64,000 bases of DNA from Megamerina dolium (taxonomy: Eukaryota > Arthropoda > Insecta > Diptera > Megamerinidae), in the NCBI GenBank assembly GCA_963854835.1, contig OY978529.1:10004775-10068774 (forward strand), given 5' to 3'. The translations under genes and the position numbers were made by a program. The notes under the pieces were generated by a model that was given only the letters and a program-made list of their open reading frames with translations, made no database searches and had not been told where the DNA came from. Below are positions 1 to 11,859 of this stretch, in pieces (position 1 is the first letter of the stretch; every line of letters begins with the position of its first letter).

Positions 1-182
1 AATAGAATATCAGGTTTTTTTGCTCGACACCCTCATTTTATACCATCGCAGCGATATCATGCGTGGACGACGTGCTTTATGTGTCAAATCTGAACTTTGG
101 GTGAAACTAGTTTAGTATTTCTGTTTTTTTCAGTTAGTATATCTAATACGTACATAAGTAGATGTATGTATGTATGCATATA

Positions 183-1856
183 CAGGGTGGCGCAATTGAA
201 CTGTGAGCAAATAGAAAAGTTAAACTTTTTTAAATGAAAATCAAATGCGAATGAATTTTATTGATCCAGACTAATCTACACTACACGACAACATCTCACG
301 AACTGCGTTCGTAAGATGGTCGTACATCGCGTTGTATGCTGCCTGAACGTGGATCTGCGTTATATTTTCGATTTTTTTCCATCGAAGTCAAACAGAAAAG
401 TCTATCTGATTTTCATTTGAAGAAATTGATTGACGTGGTCTTGTTATTCACAATGTGTGTCCGGAATGTTCTTCTCGCCATTACTTCAATACTGCCTTTA
501 AGACAGTCTGACGGCATATGGTACATATACTCGTATAGTGCGAAATCGAATAATATCATACTTAAGGTGGGATAAATGAGAACTGAACGATTGGAAAGTT
601 TTGTGGAGCGACAAACTCAAAGTTGACATTTGAATAGCGAAAATATGGTCATAGAATTTTATGAAATTTTCGGTTTATCGTAATATATTTGAAAGCATTT
701 GTATTTATTTATATTTTATAGGTTATGGCTAGGTCATGTCGAGCGAATGGAAGAACACGCTCCAGCTAAGAAGGTGTTACGTTCGGAAACCGCTGGAAGA
801 CGACGTGGAAGAGGCAGTCCTAACCTCCGGTGGAAAGATCAAGTACTGGAGAATCTGACGGCGCTTGGAATTTCTAACTGGCGTCAGCTAGCGAAGAACA
901 GAGATGGCTGGCGAAGCATGTTATATTCGGCCTAAATCGATATTCGGTTGTCATGGCCACATAACGAACGAATATGAAGAGTCGAGAAAGATTTTCAAAA
1001 CACAAAAATTGTGCAAAAAGTGTATATAATTGTATCGTCTCGTGCTTAGTTGACGAATATTACATGTATTTATGTGTACTAGGCTTTTTTTCTCACTTAT
1101 ATAACTCAAAAACCACAAAAGCTATCCCAAAATCTTTGAAATTATGCGAATGTGATTTCGTGTCGTCTAAAATCTTTGATTATATGGGAGATAGCCGAGT
1201 CCATGAGCGGACTGATTCTAATAAATATAAGCACCAAATTTCAACTCTAACAACTTGTCCAAACTAATAAAAATTTACACCCCACATTAATCGATTAACG
1301 TTGAAGAAATGGCCTCGTTAATTTTGTTTAAAATGTGATTTGGCAGGTATGTGTCCATGGTTGTATCTGGATGTGCTACATTTTAACTCCTAGCTCCATT
1401 TGGACTATTTATGGCCAACTATTGGAAGAAACTTTCCCACTGCGTCACTGTTATGGGAAGCAAACATCTGCGGTTATGATCAGCCGAATTTTCAAAGGAC
1501 CTCTCTGGAATGTAAACTTGGTATTATATTGTTTAATTAGAAATAAAACCTTATCAAGGAAAACAAACCCATCGTTGCTTAGTTGGCTCCACTCTAAATT
1601 TTGTTTAATGCGGTATAAGATCATGTGATTTCGGAAACGTCGAGAGCTTAAGCCGGAATTCATTTTGTAACAATCATTCGCTCGCTTCGTTTACTTTTCT
1701 CTTTTCGCAAAAGAAAAAAATAAACAAAAAACACACACAAATGCTTCTATATCCGCCTATGAACAGTATTATAAATTGTCACTTGTCAAATTCTAAAGAA
1801 TATTTTGACAGATGTATCAGTTTGAAATTGACTGACAGTTAAATTGTGCCACCCTG
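183..1856. mobile_element. Tc1/mariner-type TIR element, apparently non-coding
   Basis: The ends are inverted copies of each other: CAGGGTGGCGCAATTGAACT on the left and, reading inward from the right, CAGGGTGGCACAATTTAACT (about 18 of 20 matching). Both sides are flanked by TA (181-182 and 1857-1858), the target duplication of the IS630-Tc1-mariner superfamily. I see no transposase motif inside, so this looks like a non-autonomous or internally decayed element. An RTE non-LTR fragment sits inside it at about 715-972. The interior right of that fragment (1000-1800) holds short open frames on both strands that I do not recognise. Confidence 0.7.
715..972 (+). mobile_element. RTE-like non-LTR retrotransposon, 3' end fragment
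   Basis: The 723-935 frame encodes the extreme C-terminus of an endonuclease-reverse transcriptase: GHVERMEEHAPAKKVL, then a basic GRRRGRG stretch, NLRWKDQVLENLTALGISNW and RQLAKNRDGW, then a stop. The short 3' UTR follows (GTTGTCATGGCCACATAA). The same block recurs on the minus strand at 8.6, 9.4, 41.5 and 60.9 kb. It lies inside the TIR element 183-1856 and is heavily 5'-truncated, with no RT core. It is a dead copy. Confidence 0.8.
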
Positions 1857-2489
1857 TACAAAATATATGTATCAACTTATATGCAGAATGTTTTTTTTTA
1901 TTAAAATTCAATAAACAAATCTCAATATCTCGATGTATACATATTTATAAAGCTTTTATATCACTAAATATATAAACTAGTATCAGTGGCGTAGAGTTAG
2001 TGGGTTAGAGGAATAGACTGATACAAAATTTTATACTAAAAAAACTAATGGTTGGATTTGAATAATTTTTTTGATAGTTCATTGTGGTAATAGTAAACTA
2101 CAAAGTAAACAAAAATAAATTAAAAACAAAAATCGAAATTGAAACCATTTGCCTAATATTGTGACGACGTTTGTGAGGCCGCTCATCGATAAAAGTACGG
2201 ACGATATTCATATCGTTCTCCTACCAACGCCGGCTTCAATGACTCGAGGTTCTGGTGACTTCATGTCCTCTAAACTGGTTAATGATTTTATAGCCGCCGT
2301 TGAGTTGTTTTGCCCTTATGAGCGAGCGCAGAGTCTTGTTAAAATATTTCTGGTTTATTGTGGGCTACACAAAATAATACTCTTAATACCATTTTCACAA
2401 AAATATAAGTATATACGCCGTCATAGGATGGGAAGTATCCTAAGCATCACTATGGCTGGAAGATGGTCTCGTTCAATCTTCGGCACCAG
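1857..2489. other. Stretch without a recognised gene; one unplaced open frame
   Basis: AT-rich sequence. A 118-codon open frame (2149-2505, plus, no good ATG start) carries a short GC-richer patch around 2160-2340 that looks mildly coding (DDIHIVLLPTPASM, then FIAAVELFCPYERAQSLVKI). I do not recognise it, and it runs into a dispersed repeat at its 3' end. It may be a decayed TE or gene piece. Confidence 0.3.
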
Positions 2490-2740
2490 TGAATTTGTAT
2501 TGTAATGGTAACTGTTTATAGAAGACCCCATACAAAATGACCAAATTATAGGTGAACCATATTTGAGGTGTAGGTTAGTATTATAGGCAGAAATTTTGCC
2601 TCAAAAAATTAGTGAACCATTCCTACTTCTTAATGTAGCTCTTATACAAAGCAGTGGAAATAGAAAAAAGATGGATATGCGAGGAAATTATATAATATAT
2701 AATTTGGACAACCCCAGCCGAGTGTAAGGTCATTTTTTAA
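2490..2740 (+). repeat. Fragment of the CCGT/CATACAAA dispersed repeat, distal end
   Basis: This contains the family landmarks found in the long copies at 9.6 and 22.7 kb: CCCATACAAA, a 'gaggtgtaggttagtatta' block, and the terminal CCCAGCCGAGTGTAAGGTCA followed by TTTTTTAAT. Only the distal (GTAAGG end) part is present, and the proximal CCGT-repeat end is missing. Confidence 0.7.
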
Positions 2741-3417
2741 TCCTCTTTACCGTCCTCAACACATCCCTCCAAAAAATAGAAGTAGTTTATCTGACGGACC
2801 AGATTAGTTACATTATATGGATTTTCGATAGCTGGATTTGGATCCGTTTTTGAATTTCCGTAATCGCTCTCAGGATTTTTCCTAACATCAAAAAACGTTC
2901 ACAAATAGCCAAAACTATTTTTTTTGAGGTTAGAAAGAATTGTGGGTTTTTCGCTTTTACCCTCACTTTTCTTTCTATCCTCAAAGACCTGTGAATAAAG
3001 TGAAAAACGACGGAAATCCGAAATCAACGGTATCGGATTCAGCGACATGAAATCCATATAATGTAAACACTCTTGACCATCAAACATCCTAATTTCATTT
3101 TTTTGGAGGGCAGTGAAATTAAAAACGATATGCGATCCCTGGTAACCAAACTATGAGCCGTCTAAAACACGATTCATAAATGTGTGAAACTAGAGAGCGT
3201 GTTCAGAGCACTTTTAAAAATGATTTCTAATTACTATAAATAGAGTCTTAAAAGGGTCTGCTTAGGGAGATAGCTCATAAAACACCCAACAATAGGAGCG
3301 TTTTAAGAACATTTTGAAAAACTGGAAAACGCTTATTTTTAAGCGCGATTATGGAGTTTCCATTAGCAGAACTAACGTTTTGCTTATACTTTGAGAAAAA
3401 TTATTTGGCCATATGTT
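2741..3417. other. No gene seen
   Basis: AT-rich, no convincing frame. A short minus-strand frame at 2899-3087 shows no motif. Confidence 0.5.
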
Positions 3418-3562
3418 ATAGTTTAGAACACTTGTGGTTGGCCCCAGAGGTAACAGCTATAGGGCTCATATCCTCTAACAGACGTAGGTCTGGTTTCACG
3501 TGGTCGACTTGATGAACAAGGATTATGTCCTTGTTCCAACGTCACGCTCTCTTTTGATTGAT
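3418..3562 (+). mobile_element. 3' UTR fragment of an RNase-H-bearing non-LTR element
   Basis: The block from AACACTTGTGGTTGGCCCCA through GATGAACAAGGATTATGTCC to TTTTGATTGATT is nearly identical to 33168-33271, which directly follows the stop codon of an RNase H-containing retrotransposon ORF. It is therefore a 3'-end-only insertion. The tail is a GATT-type repeat, not poly(A). Confidence 0.75.
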
Positions 3563-4733
3563 TATGGTTCAGAAAAGTCTCATTGTGCTTATCTTTGAAG
3601 CGTTCTTTTTATGACTCAAAAAATACTCTCTAGGAGGCTTTTTGGAGCTCTTCTGATAAACCAGTTAAGGAGAAAAATACTTTCATTTCTGATTCTGCTC
3701 ATTTATGGCTATTTTATGTACTCCTTACAAGCGTGAAAGCTCCGAAAATATAGTTGGAACGGTAACTTTTCTGTTACAGTGCGACAAAGTCACTTGAGTT
3801 TTGAGTATCATTAGGTTTGAAATCTTCTGTCATATGTAGACAGAGAGACTTGAGAAATTTAACAAATTCCAATAAATCCGTTTTTCTCCAAACAAAGGAT
3901 CGCGTAATTGTCGTTATATTTTGCTATTAAAATCACAATCAATTAGTTTCATGATGTTGTTAGGCTTTTGTTAGAATTCTTTGCGCTGATGACAATATTT
4001 TGCAGAATTTAAACAAGTACAATTATTTGAAATATTCCATTTTATTGACCAGTTTCCCAAATTTTATAGATAGAAATTTGATTTAAAGAACTTACTGTGA
4101 CTTTTGTAGAAAATATCTGTCCAAAGACGGAGAAAATATACTCCAATTGGCTAAATTTTACAAAAGCATCGCAGTGTATTCGTAGTGTGGAAAGCGATTA
4201 ACGGGATATCATTTGGTAGGTACTAGTCGAACTAGAAAAATTAAAGGAATTTATGAAAACCCGAACAGCGTTCTAAGGACAGGAGCAAGTTGTATCCCAA
4301 GTTGTCACTGAAAATCTTTGTACATATTTTTGAGCGAAAAATGTTGGGATTGGCACAAGGTTCCACTATTTGTGGCATTTTACACTAACGACCAATGAGA
4401 TCTCGATTAAATTCTAAATATAACAATAGGAAGATTTGGAGATTTGTCCAATCTTCTCTTAAAATATTAAGTGTACATATAAATGTAAATTCACAATGGC
4501 TAATTATAATAGAAGCAAAAAGAATTTTAGAAAGCTTGTCATTAATAGGAGAGTACGACAACGTTTGAACACGTAGGAAATTTAAACAGATTCTGAAAGT
4601 AAGCAAAAAAGTTAAGAAATACGTGTATCTGGAATTTGCTGTCGAATTTTATTTTATAATTTGAAATCTCATTAATTTAATTTTACCCTTCTGTGGAATT
4701 ATTGATTTTTGTAGACCAAGTACTTATTACGGT
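3563..4733. other. No gene seen
   Basis: AT-rich sequence with many stops in all frames. The longest frame (4385-4606, minus) has no motif. I see nothing functional. Confidence 0.5.
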
Positions 4734-5100
4734 GGGTGCCGTAGCTCAGTGGTTAGTGTATTGGTCTTCTGATCTCTAGGTCGTGGGTTCTATCCCCGGC
4801 TGAAGCATAATAAATTTCATATCGAAAAGATTTTTCTTTCGAACTGTACCCACCTGTCGCCAAGCAATGGGCAATTTTTCCGGCAGTAACAATTTGCCAT
4901 GGAAATGCTTCTAAAAGAACTCTGCGACAAAGCTCAGGAAAAGTGTGATGTAGCAAGAATTCTGCTGTTCGGAACCGGCTAAAATAAGTAGGTCCCGTCT
5001 ATCACGGTCGAATATTTAACACGCACAATAGTAATGGAAGAGAAGCTCGACCAACGGGCCGTTTGGGGCTTTAAGTGCCACATATTTATTTATTTTTTTT
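4734..5100 (+). mobile_element. tRNA-derived SINE, copy A
   Basis: The head resembles a tRNA gene. It has an A box TAGCTCAGTGG at about 4742-4752 and a degenerate B box GGGTTCTATCCC at about 4785-4796. The body includes the conserved segments TCTTTCGAACTGTACCCACC, CCGGCTAAAATAAGTAGGTC and GAAGAGAAGCTCG. The tail is GTGCCACATATTTATTTATT. Pol III internal promoters of this type would drive a short RNA mobilised in trans by a LINE. Full length, about 367 bp. Short open frames inside it are not genes. Confidence 0.88.
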
Positions 5101-6600
5101 ATTGATTAGACAAGTATAAAATTGAAATTTCATTAATATACTATAAACATGTGGTTTTCTGATGGACAAAAGTCCACGATTGGAGTACTTTGCGCATGTC
5201 AAAAGCATGAATATAGTGGCAGAGACTAAATTATGAAAACTATTTTTCAGACTTGTCAATTTTAACTTCAGTATGGACATTGGGCATTGGGCATTTGAAG
5301 CCTTTGATTTAAATATTGTTTTTCTCACTAGATCCTCCATTCAGTAAATCATGGCTACACCATTGACTTGTATATATGTATGACTATGTAGATATGTAAA
5401 TATGAGCAAATATAAGAATTATCAGAAAATAATATGTAAACAATTCGTAGAAGTAATATCATATCAGTATACATATATGTATATATAATGCAGATAATCT
5501 GACGTCATTAGCATAGTTGAGTACATCATCGTGGATACATACGAGATATATGTATGTACATGTAAAAATAAGTAATCGGGGATTACCAGCATTATTGATG
5601 CCAGAAGTCACTCCCGAATTCCCAGACTCCAATTCACAAGTCGCAAGTCAATTACTGGTTTCATCAAAAATTCGTAATCATATACATACATATAATCGAA
5701 GCAGACGGTAAACAATATTTAAATTGAGTTTCAGTCTAGCAACAATTCCTTTTCACCTGATGTTACGAAAATAGACAAACCTGTTATTTGCACTCGAATA
5801 AACAGGCAGGGCCATAGTCAGAAAACAGTGATGGTGGAGAAGATAGTTTATATATTCTTATACTTATTAGATATTTAGATTTAATTATCGTTTATTTACT
5901 TTTCCTACCAGTTCAAAGTCCAATTTGTGGTCGGAGGGAATTCTGCCGGTTGTTCGAACATTATTATTGTATGCGACCAGCGGTAAAATGTTTTAATGTA
6001 CTGAAATAATTAGCGGATTCACAAGGTGTCGTTACATTCCACATTAGCATAATGTTATAAAGTTTTGAAATAGTTTAAAAATGTTGTTGATGGTTTTCGC
6101 ATAAAAACGACTTAGCGATAATAATACAACTTTGCATAACATGCTTCTTCTGGGTTGTATTTTATGAAACTTTGTGAATCACCTAAATTAATTTTTTTCG
6201 TTCGAAGGGGAATAATACCGCTTTCAATTTTGGCCTTCCTCATACCCAAAATTTAATGTTCTCTTTATGTATCTCAATCAACTTCATTCGCTTTCCTTCA
6301 CTTACTATAAAAAAAATTTGTTTGATGGTGAGTTCAATTGGACCTCATGCATCCATAGTAACCATAATAGCTTTAAAGTTGAATTTTCGTTTCAGATATT
6401 GTTTTGTCGATGCGTATTTTATCAATAAATGAAAATCACGATTTTCCATAATAATTAGAAAACATAACCCCTGCCTGGTTGCAATGGCTGTCAAATCTTG
6501 ACTGTATAGAATTTCGTTTGGCATCTTCTATTTTGAAATAGCAAGATTTTATTCAGAAAATTACAAATTGAAAGACACGTTAAACAGGAATCGCCAGAAA
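5101..6600. other. No gene seen
   Basis: AT-rich intergenic-looking sequence with ATGTATGTA/CATACATA-type simple sequence (5370-5560, 5680-5700). There are small frames only, none with a motif. Confidence 0.5.
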
Positions 6601-6744
6601 ACGAGGTATGAATGCACCGAGTTCAAATTCCACTTAATACCAATGCTACCAAATTAATAAAAAAAAACGAAAAGAGAGATCTTGCCGGCAAGTGCGTATT
6701 TCCAAGTACTTTTCAAACAGAATGTTTATGTAAATATATGTACT

Positions 6745-6754
<10 letters not shown>

Positions 6755-6829
<75 letters not shown>

Positions 6830-6842
6830 GTATATATATATA
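6755..6842. repeat. (TA)n microsatellite
   Basis: An uninterrupted TA run from about 6755 to 6825, then TTTG and a further TA run. The Tyr/Ile-repeat open frames seen here in several frames are artefacts of the repeat. Confidence 0.98.
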
Positions 6843-6845
6843 TCA

Positions 6846-7427
6846 TATACTTATAGGTATTAGGTACTGTTGCAGGACCCGTTTGTACTTGATTTGTACT
6901 TATTGTACAATAATGCATTTTAAGAGTAAGTAGCAATTTTTAAACAGTTGAAATTATCATTGGAATATACAAATTGATACATTGTTAAAACAGATGTGTT
7001 GTGTGAATTTCAAATGTTGTTTTTTTGCGCTATCATAAACGACAGAAAATGGATGATGCAATGCTGATTATATTTTTCATCACACTTTCAAATGGGGCCT
7101 TCCTTCATGCTTAACGAGGCTACGGGCGATACAAATTATGTAGTGGAAAAAAGAGAAATATGTATGTGGCTGAAATTAGTGTGATTGAAACGATTAAGGA
7201 CAAGTTAAAATATTAGTACAATTAGTAGAATTAATCTTCATAAATTCAAGACACTTTAGCTACATACATTTTACAGTCGTCTAAATTTGAAAAAAAAATC
7301 ACTTGAAAATTTGTAAAATTGTCGAATTATTTCGGGAATTCTTTTTCCTATTTTTTCCCGTATTTATATTCGCATAGAAAACATGGTTTAAACTCTAATG
7401 CCGGTGACAGACAGGAAAATCTGAGAT
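6846..7427. other. No gene seen
   Basis: AT-rich. It may hold the unrecognised 5' end of the Tc1-like element that follows, but I found no left inverted repeat. Confidence 0.4.
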
Positions 7428-8413
7428 ATGGCTAAGGGTACTGTTGGTATAGGACCGAGGACTATAACAAAACGATTAAATGCATCTGAAAACAACACCG
7501 ATAATTGCAAGAAAATCAGTCGGACAACTGTTTTAAGATACATTAAAAGTCCTCCCTGGGGTCAGCGTGCATACGTACGACCTGTTAGACCTCTAAAATA
7601 AAAATAAAACCTGTTAGACCCCTATTAACTGAAAAGAATTTTGTACGCGACTCATACGAGAAGCATTTACTGCGGATAATGAGTTAGGACACAAACAACG
7701 GTGTCCTGAACTCCTTACCGACGAATTGCCAGTAGAATTGCTTCCCATGCCTAACCGACAGAATATGCGAATCAGAACAAGTGACCCAGGATCAATTAAA
7801 CCGGTACAAAGTCAGAAGCAGGGTCTAATAATAATGATTGCTCGGGGCATAAGCATGCATGGAAAATCAGAACTCATTATTATTGATCAGAAGCATACTG
7901 TAGACGGAGAATATTATAGGAAACATATGCTACCAGTGTATGCAAACTGCTGCAGAAACAAAGTTTAATTTCCAGGACGATTGACCGCCATTTTAATGCA
8001 AGATGGGGCAAGATGCCACACTGCAAAGACGAGCATTGCAGTTGCAAAAAGGAACTTCGCAGAGGTGTGGACTGATTGGCCTAGAAATTCTCCAGATTTG
8101 AATCCAATGGAGAATCTTTGGACTAGGATTCAGCAGTCAGTTTTTAGGCACTCAAAACCAAAAAAATAGAGACCAGAGTTAAGCAGGAATGGAACTCTAT
8201 CACTACTGACGACGTACTTGTTTTGTGTGAAAGTTTTCGCTGCCGAAGAATTACTTGCCACACCAATGGAGGACTTAGCACGAAATATTAATAGTCCATT
8301 TTTATATGCCTAAATACTAATAAATATACTACAAAAAATAATTCTAAAAATTTTGAATTTGGTTACGTTTTATAAACACTTGTATGCTGTACAGAAACTT
8401 TCAGACCACTCTG
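7428..8413 (+). pseudogene. Tc1-like transposase, degenerate (DD35E spacing)
   Basis: Read with frame changes, an HTH-like region (GIGPRTITKRLNAS, then KISRTTVLRYIKSPPWGQRA, about 7440-7580) leads into a catalytic half. 7726-7968 contains ANGKSEL-like GKSELIIIDQKHTVDGEYYR. 7981-8169 contains LMQDGARCHTAKTS with the second catalytic Asp, and NSPDLNPMENLW with the final Glu, 35 residues apart. Tc1-family transposases cut and paste DNA at TA sites. At least three frame breaks plus stops make it inactive. The right end may be the inverted-repeat-like CTTTCAGACCACTCTGTA (8397-8414). No matching left end is visible. Confidence 0.8.
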
Positions 8414-8624
8414 TATATTTACTTTTCTAAACATAAATTAATAAATATAACGAAATCTGTAAAGTTTGGGAAGATTTTTCGTTATTACAGCTGCTTGCCA
8501 CCCTTGGGAAATTTATATATATTTTTTTGCTTATATATACCATCAAATCGAATATTTTGGAAAAAAAATTGCGGTTATTTTGCCTTGTTTTTTTGTTAAA
8601 CCAACTTTTCTAATATGATAAATG

Positions 8625-9355
8625 CTTACTTACTTACTTACTTACTTATGTAGCCATTACAACCGAAAATTGATTTATGCCGAATCTAGCATGCTTCGCT
8701 AGCTGGCGCCAGTTAGAAATTCCAAGCTCTGACAGGTTCTCCAGAACTTGGTCTTTCCACCGGAGGTTGGGTCTGCCACTTTTGCGTCGTCCATCAGCGG
8801 GTTCCGGTAATAACACCTTCTTAGCCGGAGAGTGTTCTTCCATTCGCTCGACATGACGCTTTAATGTCGCAATACAGCTCATATAGCATACGCCAACAGC
8901 ATGACAGTTTCATTGAAGATAGTGCCATTAAGTCATAGTTCAGCAGCTCGTATTATTTTCACCATAATAAGATTGAAGACGTCAATATTCACTCCACAAC
9001 GGGAGTTACACAGTCATTCTGCAAAGACGAATGAACTTCGCAGGAATACCGAACTCAGGTATTGTTTTGTAGAAGTAATCCCTTACCGGACTGTCGAAAG
9101 CAGTCTTATAATCAACAAGTAGGTGGTGTGTGTCGATCTGTTTCTCTTGGGTATTCTCCATTATTTGGTGTTGTGAGAAAGTCAGGTCAATGGTAGAGTT
9201 ACCAAGTCTGAAGCCACACTGGTGAGATCCAATTAGGTTGTTAAGCATAGCCTTCAATCCTTCACACATTACGCTCGATAGAACCTTGTATGCGATGCTA
9301 AGAAGACTTATTTCACAGTAGTTGGCGGAAATTGAAGTATATTTGAAACAATTTT
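8625..9355 (-). mobile_element. RTE-like non-LTR element, internally deleted
   Basis: Reading leftward, 9269-9006 encodes part of a reverse transcriptase palm: LIGSHQCGFRLGNSTIDLTF, then HHLLVDYKTAFDS (the first catalytic Asp region) and EFGIPAKFIRL. An internal deletion joins this near 8880 to the C-terminal block (HVERMEEHSPAKKVL, GRPNLRWKDQVLENLSELG, stop). The 3' end at 8625-8648 is the tetranucleotide tail (TAAG)n as read on the minus strand. The YADD box region is lost, so it cannot be active. Confidence 0.85.
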
Positions 9356-9369
9356 ATACAAGTGTTGCT

Positions 9370-9485
9370 TACTTACATATGTGACCATTACAACCGAAAA
9401 TCGATTTAGGACGAATCTAGCATGTTTCGCCAGCCATCTTGCCAACCATCGCCAGGTTCTCCAGTACTTTCGCTCGACATGACTT
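9370..9485 (-). mobile_element. Short RTE-like 3' end fragment
   Basis: A second, shorter degenerate copy of the RTE 3' terminus. It has ACTTACATATGTGACCATTA, the CGATTTAGG block and the CATGTTTCGCCAGCCATCTT segment also seen at 41.5 and 60.9 kb, and it breaks off at the CGCTCGACATGA motif. Confidence 0.75.
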
Positions 9486-9593
9486 CAACATTATACAAGT
9501 GTTACACCATTATTTCCTACGTTGATTATGTTGCTGTTAACAATAAAATAATACAATATATTATATATTATATTATACAATCTATGATATTTT

Positions 9594-10959
9594 TATACCC
9601 TGCATAATGCAATATGCATGGTATATTCATTTCGGTCAGATGTTTGTGTCCACTTGAAGGAATCTCCGGAGATATAGACATAGATATATATTCGTGATCA
9701 GCGTCGATTAAATTTTCGATTTAACGATGTCCGTCCGTCCGTCCGTCCGTCCGTGAAGGAATCTCCGGAGATATAGACATAGATATATATTCGTGATCAG
9801 CGTCGATTAAATTTTCGATTTAACGATGTCCGTCCGTCCGTCCGTCCGTCTGTCTGTCACCTGGCTGTTTCGCACGATAACTTGAGTAAATATTGAGCTA
9901 TTTCGATGAAATTTGGCAGAAGTAACCTATGATCCAAGGGTACGGAGGGGATTGATATTGGGCATGATCGGTCAATAACCACGCCCACACCAAGCATTCA
10001 AAGCGACTAACCTCGAAATTTTCAAAATTTTTAACTTGCTATAAATCACATAATATACCACTTGGGACAACAATATTTGGCACATAGACTTATATTATAC
10101 TACTATATAACCTCGCCAAAAGTGGTTGAGCCACGCCTACTTTTTAGCGTAGCTCTCATACAAAGTGTATGTATTTCTTTTAAATTGAAACAGCTGTAAC
10201 TTCGGCAATCTTGTGTCTAGAATAACTATAATTGACACTTAAATTAATATCATATTCGGAAATAATCTGGCAGAAAATCAGTGTGCCAGGCCTACTCCTT
10301 CATGGGTCTCCCATACAAAGTCGAGGGAATTAAACTAAAATTGTAAGCTCCATAGCTTACAAACCATTTACCCTAGGACAACGAGAATTAAGGTATGGAT
10401 TAGTATTGTACAAGCAATTAAACTCACAGGAAATGGGCGCACCACGCCAACTGTTTATCGTAGCCCCCATACAAATTTTAAATTGAAACAGCTGTAACTT
10501 CTGCATCCTTCTGTCTAGAACAATCATAATTAACACTTAGGTTAATATGGTAGTCGGAAATAATCTGGCAAAAAATCAGCGTACCACGCCCACTTCTTAT
10601 TGGGGCTCCCATACAAAGTTGAGGAAATTAAACAAAAATGTTAACCACCATAACTTAGAAACTATTCAACGTAGGACACCAAATTTAAGATGTGGAAAAA
10701 TTAATTGGATTTACTAGAAAGTGGTAAGCCACGCCCACTTTTTATATAGCTCCCATACTAAGCCTCGGAATTATCTTAAAATCCTTTTACTTCGTCAAAG
10801 TCAACCATATTTCGGGTGTAAATTAGTAGTATATGCAAAAATTGTTTCTCGAAAAGTGGAAATAAAAGAAAAGTTGGATATTCGAGTAAACTTTTTATAT
10901 ATAAATCTACATATGCAGGGTATAGTTTGGTCGGCCCCAGCCGACTGTAAGGAGATTTT
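9594..10959 (+). repeat. CCGT/CATACAAA dispersed repeat, long copy 1
   Basis: It begins TATACCCTGCATAATGCAAT and ends CCCCAGCCGACTGTAAGGAG plus a T run. The proximal part holds two blocks of (CCGT)n. The middle is built from modules of about 298 bp, each with a 'ccacgcccac' motif, CCCATACAAA and AAATTGAAACAGCTGTAACT (10181 and 10479). An inverted longer copy is at 22.7-24.3 kb, with fragments at 2.5, 35.5 and 43.6 kb. There is no coding capacity. It resembles the non-coding, stop-rich dispersed repeats common in fly genomes, and I cannot name the family. Confidence 0.9.
9656..9853 (+). repeat. 99-bp tandem duplication with CCGT runs
   Basis: The segment starting GAAGGAATCTCCGGAGATAT occurs at 9656 and again at 9755, each ending in a run of CCGT units. 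The inverted copy at 24.2 kb has this unit once. The duplication probably arose by slippage or unequal exchange at the CCGT run. Confidence 0.92.
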
Positions 10960-11859
10960 TTAATTCTCTAATGGTATAGTTATCAAGATATTAACAATTT
11001 TAATTGAGAAATGGCCCTCATCTCCATTTGTTGTCCATTGTCAAAATTTGAAGAAAACACGGTCTTAGGTGTTTTTGGAATTCATTGTATACCACTAGGA
11101 AAAGTGCACAAAGACACTGTTTTTACATATTTAAGTCGGCTGATTTTGTCAATTTTCTCTTGGCTTGTGGATTTTAAGAGAAAAGTATATGTACATGGTC
11201 AATAGCAAAAAATTCCCTCCCGAGGAATTTACATATATTCCCGTTCGGAATTTTTTATTATTATAAGCCAATAATTCTCCCTAAAGGTGGATTATAAACA
11301 GGTAATAAAAGAACACAGAGCTTGTTATAAGTATATTATATACTTCTTACAAGCTCATTATAAGGTTCTTATAAGCACGTTAAAAGCCTCCTATGACCTA
11401 ATATCTTTTTAGAGTCTATTATAAGTACTGTACAACCCAATGACCCCAAAATCCTTTTATAAGTTTACATCCAGGACGATATAAGGGTGTTTAAGCCAGA
11501 AAAAAAATGTTTTTCTAGTTTTGTAACGATCCTTGATGCTATACATTTTTTTATTTTTTTTGTTATTATTTATTGTTATTATGCATGTTTTCCCTTGATC
11601 TTTATCATTAAATAAAGACCTTTATTTTTAAATGCAAATCTTATATACTCTGTTGGACTTGAATACACCACCTCAGCATTAGCAAATTATTGGGGCGCAT
11701 GTGAACTCTATCGGCTATTCCGTGACTTATTATGGATATCAAAAATTCGGTATAAGTATAACAAGTTTGATCTGTTATAAGCCTACTATTACTTCTACTA
11801 TAAAAAAAAAACAATTACCGCGTGGTTCTGTTATGAATGTGCTTTTAGGATATGACATA
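10960..11859. other. No gene seen
   Basis: AT-rich. It has a cluster of TTATAAG motifs (11300-11480) and small frames without motifs. Nothing supports a gene. Confidence 0.45.

Noticed and set aside
4734..4810. tRNA gene
   Set aside because: The tRNA-like head recurs nine times joined to the same non-tRNA body and tail, so it is a SINE promoter region, not an independent tRNA gene.
6612..6936. Long Tyr/Ile open frames on both strands
   Set aside because: They are translations of a (TA)n microsatellite.
9711..9853. CRISPR-like array at the CCGT region
   Set aside because: A simple tetranucleotide repeat and one tandem duplication; no repeat-spacer pattern.
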